This document shows, piece after piece, positions 13,001 through 22,000 of a DNA stretch of 64,000 nt. The DNA comes from Paraspadella gotoi (lineage: Eukaryota > Chaetognatha). The stretch spans positions 22,631,486-22,695,485 of the forward strand of contig CM119267.1 in the NCBI GenBank assembly GCA_051294375.1, read 5' to 3'. Position 1 is the first letter of the stretch. Every line of letters starts with the position of its first letter. The notes beneath the pieces were generated by a model that worked only from the letters and a program-made list of their open reading frames with translations, did not search any database and was not told the DNA's origin. Both the position numbers and the translations under genes were made by a program.

Positions 13001-16000
13001 CAATGAAGAGACAGTAATTATTGATAAGTGTTAATGACAGAACTGTTCAAATATAAGCAGTCCTGAGCTTCGGACCAGGCTGTAACACCATGTTACAGGC
13101 GGGTTAAGCGCCCGGTCCCTCTTAACTGCCAGACGACCACCGGGCTAGAACCCCGGACCTTTGGGTTTGGGAGGCGAATGTCTTGCCTCCGGCACCAATG
13201 GCCGCTGATGAACGGTTGGTGGATTTTAGTCCACCATAGAACTTTATTTTTCCTTCTTTCTCTTCGTTTTCCCAAAGCCCTTCCAGAGCGTATTCAACTC
13301 CGGGATCGCCCCCTTACCCTAATCTCAACCCTAATCCCTAACCCTAACCGTAAGCCCAACCCTAATCTCTAATATCTATCCTCTAAACTAACCTTATCCC
13401 TAACCGAACCCCTAAACAATTAATCCATCGTTCAAATTATCGTCGTCGTATTTGTCGATCCTGACTCTAAGTCATCCAGCCAGAGAGAGCGAGAGAGATT
13501 CGCTGCTCCGTCATACGGCAAGGGGGCATCCATGTTTGATAAGACCGACTTGCCTTCTGCACCAGTACCCTCAGAAGAAAACATTTTTGAAAAAAAAAAT
13601 TTAATCCCATAATCTATGATTATGATACATTATTTTAAGGCTGTATACATTAACATTTAAATTTTATCGGCTCTGGCAATTATTATTAAGTATTATTCAT
13701 ATTATAAAAAAAATTTGAAAAATATAAAAATAAAATTTTATTCTGGTTTGTGATACATTTACTACAGTATTTCCTTAAATGGTATCTTATTAATCATAAA
13801 AATGAAGCAATACAAAAATTCAATTGTTTTAATAGGAACTGACAGATTGATAGTATGATCCAATTTCAAAGTAAAATTTTATAAGTAAAAAATGCTTCTT
13901 CCGAAATTTACCCTCTGTGTAAAATGTTACGAATTGGTGGGGAAAAAAGTCAAATATTTTTTTATTAGTTTGAAAAATATTATAACCCGATTACAAGTAT
14001 ATTACAAGTTTTTTCGTATAAGTCTAGATTGAAGTCCCTGTTAACACAACTCACTTCTCTTCTACTCCGCGTCCAATGACTTCCCCTCTCAGCTCCACAG
14101 CTGTGGAAAGAGTGGAGAGATTCTCTTTGAAGTTAGCTCTCCATCCTGGAAAGGCGTCGGCACAGACAGTATCATTGAATAGGCGATTAGAGGCAGCAGC
14201 AATGGTGGAGCAGAGAGAATCTGAGCTTCTCCATACCATTGCCGCTATTCCGAAGCCTGTCCGAGCACTGTAGTGAGCCGCGGTAAAAATTACCATCAAG
14301 TACCCGATGACCATAATGAAGCTCTGAATATAGTGGTGGAGCCGGAGGGGTAGTAATTATAGTGAGAGCATGTATTAATTCTGTAGTAAAGATGAATAAG
14401 TTTTATTGTTTCACTTGTAATCTCCATGACAAGAAATTTTGGACGTAAAACACAAGGCGTAGGAACTTGAAGGCTGGCTTGAATATTGTAATAAATCGTA
14501 TGATAGTAACATAACCGCCCTAAGTGAATAATATGGTTATTGGTTAGAACTATCTTAATTATGATTAATAACTAAGCAAATCAGTAAAACACTAAATAAA
14601 TTATAAATGGGATAACAGAGAATTCTTTGTTAAATTGAATATCAATATCTATCAATCAATATTTAATATGCAATCAATCAAAAAACATAAACTAGCAAAC
14701 TGGAAAAGAATAAAGTTTGGCAACCGAGGGAAATCTATTTGACTGGCCCAAGGAGTTTGAGTGGTCATCTACTGTCACAGACCTGTTATGTATATTGCAA
14801 AATTACTTGTTTCACTATCTATAGTTTTTAGGTGGTAATTGGTAATATTCTTATTTTTACATTAATGCTTTATGAAATTGGTACAAGCCATATAAAAATT
14901 ATCCATTCAGCTATCTTGCTCCTGACTTTGAACAGGCTTTGGTGGTTTAAGGCATCCATCACTCTTACAAGATAATGACATAGCAGGCTCCTGCAAGCTT
15001 TCAATCAAGACTCTCTCACTCTCTCGTTTATTCACTCCCAAGGTACCTGGTAAAGAGACAGTAATTATTGTTATGTGTTAGTGATAGAACCTTTCAATAT
15101 AAGCAGTCCCTGAGCTTCGGATCAGGCTGTAACACCGATTTACAGGCGGGTTAAGCGCCCCGTCCCTCTTAACTGCCAGGCGACCACCGGGCTAAAACCC
15201 CGGACCTTTGGGTTGGGAGGCGAATGACTTGCCTCCGGCACCAATGGCCGCTGATGAACGGTTGGTGGATTTTAGTCCACCATACATCCCCCCTCCCATA
15301 GGGATAAGTCTGTTGCGTCTCTTCAGTGAATTGTTGTTGTTGGTGGAAAGTTCATCACCAAGTTGAGGCATGTCGCCTGATGTGTTGTGTGCAGAAAGTG
15401 CATCGCCAGGTTGAGGCATGTCGCCTGAAAGTGTTGTTGTTGCTGTTGTGTTCGGAAGTCAGGCTCACCAATAAAGAGACAGTAATTATTGTTAAGTGTT
15501 AATGACGAAACCGTTCAATATAAGCAGTCCCTGAGCTTCGGATCAGGCTGTAATACCGAGTTACAGGCGGGTTAAGCGCCCCGTCCCTCTTAACTGCCAG
15601 GCGACCACCGGGCTCGAACCCGGACCAATGGCCGCTGATGAACGGTTGGTGGATTTTAGTCCACCATACTGGCATCCCTATCAATGAAATGGTATAAAGT
15701 TTCAAAGAATGTTTCAATTATGTTATTTTTTGAATATTGGGAACCCAGACTAAAAAAAGCTCTCACTACGCAACTAAACTATGTATCAAACCTGCTCCAT
15801 CATCAACTTATAGCGGCAAGCTTTTCGCCCTGTCACTACTCCGTAAGGAGTGTGAATTCCCAGGCTGATCCAAATTAAAAAATCGGCAGTGAAAACCATC
15901 ACGAGAGGAATCCCAAAGACTTCGTCGGCAAGTATAGGGAGCCAAGATTTCTCCTGTCTCATCGGGATGACTTCAACGATAATTTCGAACCAGTTCAGTG

Positions 16001-19000
16001 GGTGGTAGTTGAAGAGAAAAACGGGAAAACCAATCAAAGCCAAAACAGAGAGCGTTATATTGAGTTGGTGAACCTCTGATGGAATCAAAAAAGAGATGAC
16101 CTTACATTAGTGAAAAATATTATTTTCTCAGTCTATTCTTAACTCTTCTATTGGAACATCTTTGTCAAAATATTTTATCTTGTTTAGTTAGTTGGTTTTT
16201 GTAAAAGTATTTAATCCTAAAAGTTATAAGACTAAATTGGGAAACCTTTTCGGTCCGTGTGCCACATGTTCTGATCACAACTACAGGTCTTTTTTTTTCC
16301 CTTTTCAGGTATTTCCAGTTGAAGGTAATCTACAGGGAAAGTTTGACTTGGCCCTTTCTCGAATTTCTTGAGCGCGAGAAGGAGTTGTGGCGAGGTTGTG
16401 GGCAGATTCTCGTTGTGGAAAAAGCAAGTGGAAGTGTGGACGATTGCGTGGTGATTAGACAAGATAATCTGTATTTATAAGAAAAAAACAAAACATGCAA
16501 TAACTAAAACTCTTAAACTCTATTCAAAAGTAGTCGTTTTATATTTTAAAAATTAAAATTCATTAATTCATACACTACTCTGCAAAGTTTAATTTCAAAC
16601 AACCCTAACACAAAATAAGCCGCATTTTATTTGTGATCACGTGACTGTAGTTTTTTGTGGTCACGTGATTACACAAGTGCACAACACATGCACAAGAATC
16701 ATTTAGTAATGTCTTACTAGTCTGCCAAGTATTAACTATTGAATATCTAAAATATCTTTTTTATGACATGCACTGTATCGAAATTTCATCTTTTATTCTT
16801 TATAGTAGTAGGATTTCCTGAAGGCGGCGCTAACAGTCTCTTAGATTTGAGGTTTTTCCTGTCTTATGAGGTTTTTCCTGAGTTATGAGCATCTTTAATG
16901 GACCGACGGACAGACATACCAACCGACCGACCAAAAAAGTGACTCAGAGTTGGTTTGCAAGTACTTGTGGCGTAACTAAAAACCTTCAATTTTTTTATAA
17001 TAAACCTTTTGATTCTTTTTTGAAAGTTTTTGGGCAATTTTCCGAAATTTCTCGTGCGACAGAACCCAAATCTCACAATCAGTGATAGCAACAAACAGGA
17101 TAGGACTTTGGAGATCATAAACGACTGTGATCTCACCTAACAGCGAAAACAGTTTAATCATATAGATCGAAGATGATACAGAAGCTGAATAGAAAAAGTA
17201 TGTATTTTGCATAGAACGTACCAAAAACGTCATTTTCCCCCAGTATCACCATTGAAGAGTTTTGCCCATCAAGACCAATAGCCGCTACATATCCTCTACG
17301 AATCATCATCAACCCTTAAAAATTAAAATTTTTGTTCTTTTTTCCGAGAGTGCCCCGTTTCTGTTCGTTTATCCCAGAATTTAATTTGAACTTCTATATT
17401 TATCCTTAACCCAAATCTCTAACCCTAATCTAATTCTGATCACTAACCCCTTATCCCTAATTTTTAACTCTATCCAGTAACCAAGTCCCTAACCTTAATC
17501 ACTAACCCTAACCTTTTTCCTAATCTTTAACTAAAACAAGTTTGAGCAAACAATGTCGGATCTGCCCACGATCATTAGCGGTAATTAATTAATTAATATA
17601 AATTAAAATAATAATTTAATCAATAAATTAAGTAATTTGATCCAAAATTTTTTTTTTAGGTCTTTTCGTTACTGACCACGACAAAAGCAACGACGACGAT
17701 GATGGCGACGACGACTATAATGCCGATAAAGATTGACTTGATTAATTGATTAAGTATTTTATTTATAAATAAATTGATTGATTGAATAATTAATTAATAG
17801 ATAACTAAATGAATTGATTGATTGAATAATTAATTATTTGATTAATTGAACGATTAATTAATTATTTATTAATTAATTGATTAATTAACTGATTAATTAT
17901 TTGATTAATTAATACATCTTGCATTTACATTTAATATAAAAAGAAAAAGAAGCTTAATCAATTAGTGAAACAGGTTTTTTTGTTTTTTTCATTTAAACTC
18001 ATTTCCACTCAGACGATTTTATCGAAACTTTATTTCTAGCTTAAACACACACTTTCCTACTCACAAAAATTCAAGTAAATCACCCCATCCACTTATGAGT
18101 AATTGGCGTTCAAATAGTGAAATAGATTTTTTTGTTTTTTCCATTTAAACTCATTTCCACTTGTACGATTCCATTGAAACTTAATATCTAATCTAATATC
18201 ATACACTTTCCTACCCACACACAAAATTTTATTCCAATTCATCATGATTAATTGGAGTTTAATGCTAAAGGGGGACGGACAGACAGACGGACGGAAGGAC
18301 ATCATTTTTTTTGCATTATTTTTCAAAATTCGAGTTTCTAATATTATAAAAATGATTTACCGACAAGATTTTGGGGTTGAACCGATGGACCGACAAAGTG
18401 AATTATAGAGTTCGAATCTGCTGATAAGTAGATGCGACTAAAAATTCCGAATGTTAAAAAGTTCAATACAAAATCTTTGGATTTAAGAAAAATCTTACCA
18501 GCCAAATTTGTGTTAGGCCTGGCTATGGGGTAGCCTTTTGTGTACAGTTCAGAGTGGCAAATTTTTGCAATGATCTTCAAAACCTTTGAATCGACGTCGC
18601 GAAAAATACGAAGTTGAGACAGAGTCTTCATACTTGTTTCTTCTATAATTAGATCCTTGAAATTAAAGTGAAGAGACAACAATTAAAAATGTTGAAAACG
18701 AATTCACGTATTAATATTTACCATGTAAGGATTCGGTAATCGTTTAAACATATCTTTATCCAATAAATCAAGATGCCAGAAATACTTCAAACTACAAAAT
18801 TTTTTAATGAGACTTGCTCTCTCTTCATCAACGTTTTTTAACTGTAAAAATAATCGATATCATCATAACTTTAGATGTTACATCATTTTTAACATCATTC
18901 TTCCTCTTACTCTTCTCTACTATCTAGGAAAAAAGTATATCACATAATTATTATTATAATAATTATTCAATAAAATATATAAAATAAAGGTAAAACATTA

Positions 19001-22000
19001 TCAATTTTTGGTATGCTTTCCCTCAGCATCAATTACTGACTACATTTATGAGGTGCAATGCCTTTAGCATTACCTATTTAAAAAAAATAACTAACTTTAT
19101 TTGAAATAAAAATAAATAACTAAATACAAAAAATGGTGAAAAACTAAACTCTGGGAGTTACTGAAAAAAAATTCAATGTAAATTCGGAAACATTCTGTTT
19201 TTTTTTAAATCAAACAAGTTTTTTAGTAGATATCCACGACAAAAAATGTGTTATACTTTTTTCCTAGATAGTAATAATTGCAATTTCTTTAAACGCCATC
19301 ACAAGGATGATATATAAGATGATTTATATTTCTGGTTTAATTGATCGATGTTAAACTTGACCTATCCCGGTCTGTCTCTTTCTCTCTCTTTCTGTCTTTC
19401 TCTGTTGCTGCTGATGATAGAATTCTATGATGTGAATCTTAATATGAAAATTTATCTCATACTAATAATCTAATTTTCATTCTTTCAATTCTGTATTTCA
19501 ACATTCAACTTTGGTATCTATGTAACATATCATCTTGATTAAAAAATGTTAAAGATGACTCCTTATTTTTTTTTGCTGTAAAAACATCAGCATATGATGG
19601 TCAGAAAAGATATTTTCTTTCAATGCACTAAGAGATAATGATAAACCTGGCAATATGTATTGACTATTTCCATTTGTCGGCTGAACTCCGCGAGTGGATG
19701 ATGCTTTGTCAAGTAATATGTGCTATAAATCGCAGCAATGTGTAGAGTATAACCAAAAGTGCCCAGCAGCATTGTGAGATTCAGGATCCATAACTCAAGG
19801 TAGTTCCTGTGATTAAATTCTCCATTAATTTGGGAAGTTAATGAGCACCCCATGTTAATTAGCAAATGAAATCGACAAATCTCCAATGTTGAAGTGGCAT
19901 ATTGGGTTTGGTATTAAAGCAATAGCCGTTTTCAAGCTTATATCTAAGTGGTAGTGATGTAACCTCAGATTTTGAATGACTGACTGCCTGGTTAGCCAAA
20001 AAATCTAAGAAATTCCAATCCTAGCCTTGAGGCCTTAAACCACCAAAGCCTGTTCAAAGTCAGGGGCAAGATAGCTTATTTATTAAATGAATGGATAATT
20101 TTTATATTGGTTGTAACAATTTCATAAAATTCAGCTCTTTGTATTTTGATGCTGGCGGAGTACAATATAGTATTCCCCAATCTAATACTTAAGGAGGTGG
20201 TCTTTTAATACAATTGAAACATTCTTTGAAATATTATACCACTTCATTGATAGGGAAGCCAGGTACTCTGGGAGTGAATAAACGAGACTGTTAGAGAGTC
20301 TTGATTGAAAGCTTGCAGGGACCTGCTATGGCATTTTCTTGTAAGAGTGATGGAGGCCTTAAACCACCAAAGCCTGTCCAAAGTCAGGGGCAAGATAGCT
20401 TATTTATTAAATGAATGGAGATTTTTTCTATCGGTTGTACCAATTTCATACAATGCATTATATTAAATACATTTTATCTACAGAAATCTGAACCCACTGA
20501 TTCTTCCCTGGGTAAGACTTCATCTGAGCCAATTTGTCTAGTCGCAATAAAGACGAAGTGTTGGGAGAGCATTGGCATCAGCGAAATTGAGGTTCGGCAG
20601 AAAGAAGCGAAACGTAAACTCGGGAGGGGAAACGCCCCAGTCCCCGGTCGTGGAGAAGTAGAAGAATTGATTGTGTTGAAAACGATCGGTACCACTGGAA
20701 GATTTTTGCTTTGATTGGGGGATAAAAATAAAGAGGAAAGTTAGGTTAAGACCTAAGACCTTTCATATTTAGTGTCTTGTAAGATTTGACAAGGGTTAGT
20801 GATATAGATATGAATTTTTGTATTCCAGTTTGTTATTTTTATTTCACGCTTTTTTTACTGGCAAAACAACGTTATTAGCTAGGTGACTCACACCAGGTGA
20901 ATGAACCACGTTCGCTTAAGACACTCCCCAAGATTGAGGCGAATCAGAGAGCATTTATCATTGACGCAGTCAATCACACGAAACTTCTCATCCGGCAACT
21001 TGAAGTAGCTTAAACACATGAGGAAAAAAGAAAGAATATTTGTAAGTTATAAATTATTTAATTCCTGACGTTCAGATCAGGCTGCACTGGCTGCAGCATT
21101 ACGCTATTGGAAGATTAATGGGCCCATCCCACTTATTTATGAGGCGGCTCTGCCTTTGGAACGCAGCAATGACAGGAGGCAAACATATTGAGTCTGAGAC
21201 CATTGCCGGCTGCGATCGGTTTTATGTCATTACAACATCTTTCAATACTTGTTTCCACAATAAATAAACGGGAGGGCCAGCCAGAAGGAGGCGTAGGCCT
21301 GCTCGAGAATGAATCCCCAGATCATAATGACAACAACGTTGAAGTGCTTCCCGAGGTACAACTTTAGGAAGACGGCATCACGAACAATGAAAAAGGCACG
21401 GAAAACCCCTTTGACAGTTGGAAAAAGAGGAGGGTTCAAGATTAACTCATATAATCAAACATCAAGATACTGTTTGATATAGTATTGTGCTCAATGTAAA
21501 AGCTAATATCAAGTTCAACTTGTTCACCTATGTAGTTAAAGAAATAACAAATTAAGTCCCCAATCCACTGTCCAAACAACGCATGAAGAATAGGCAAAAG
21601 AACTTGGTAGGGAAATGCAAGAAGTAGTGGCTTCCTATTAAATGACAGTTAGAGTTAAGAAACAAAGAAATAAATAGTAAAAGAATTTAGAATATCAATA
21701 AAACATAGGACAAATTTGTACAAAATCAAACATGTATATGTAATTTTTGTAATGTATTTATCACTTTTAACCACTATTTTAGAATGTAAGAAAGCTTATT
21801 TAAAAATTTAATTTTTTAAGCTGCCTATATCACCACCCACATTACTCACCACATGTTCCTCGTGACATCGGGAAGAACTCTTGTGCGATCGATTATTAAT
21901 TCCTCGTTTTCATAATATCCAACAAAGCAACTGAGCATCACCCGAATTACCATAGTCAGCTGTAATTTTATTGAATTTTATTGTGACCTTTCACTGAAGC

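Noticed and set aside
19806-19900. NMGCS as the filter of channel unit A
   Set aside because: A strong acceptor (taatcacag) places this stretch in the intron; the real pore exon of unit A was not found.
20415-20714. Plus-strand 99-residue frame
   Set aside because: Begins inside a dispersed repeat, shows no family motif, and the minus strand is equally open.
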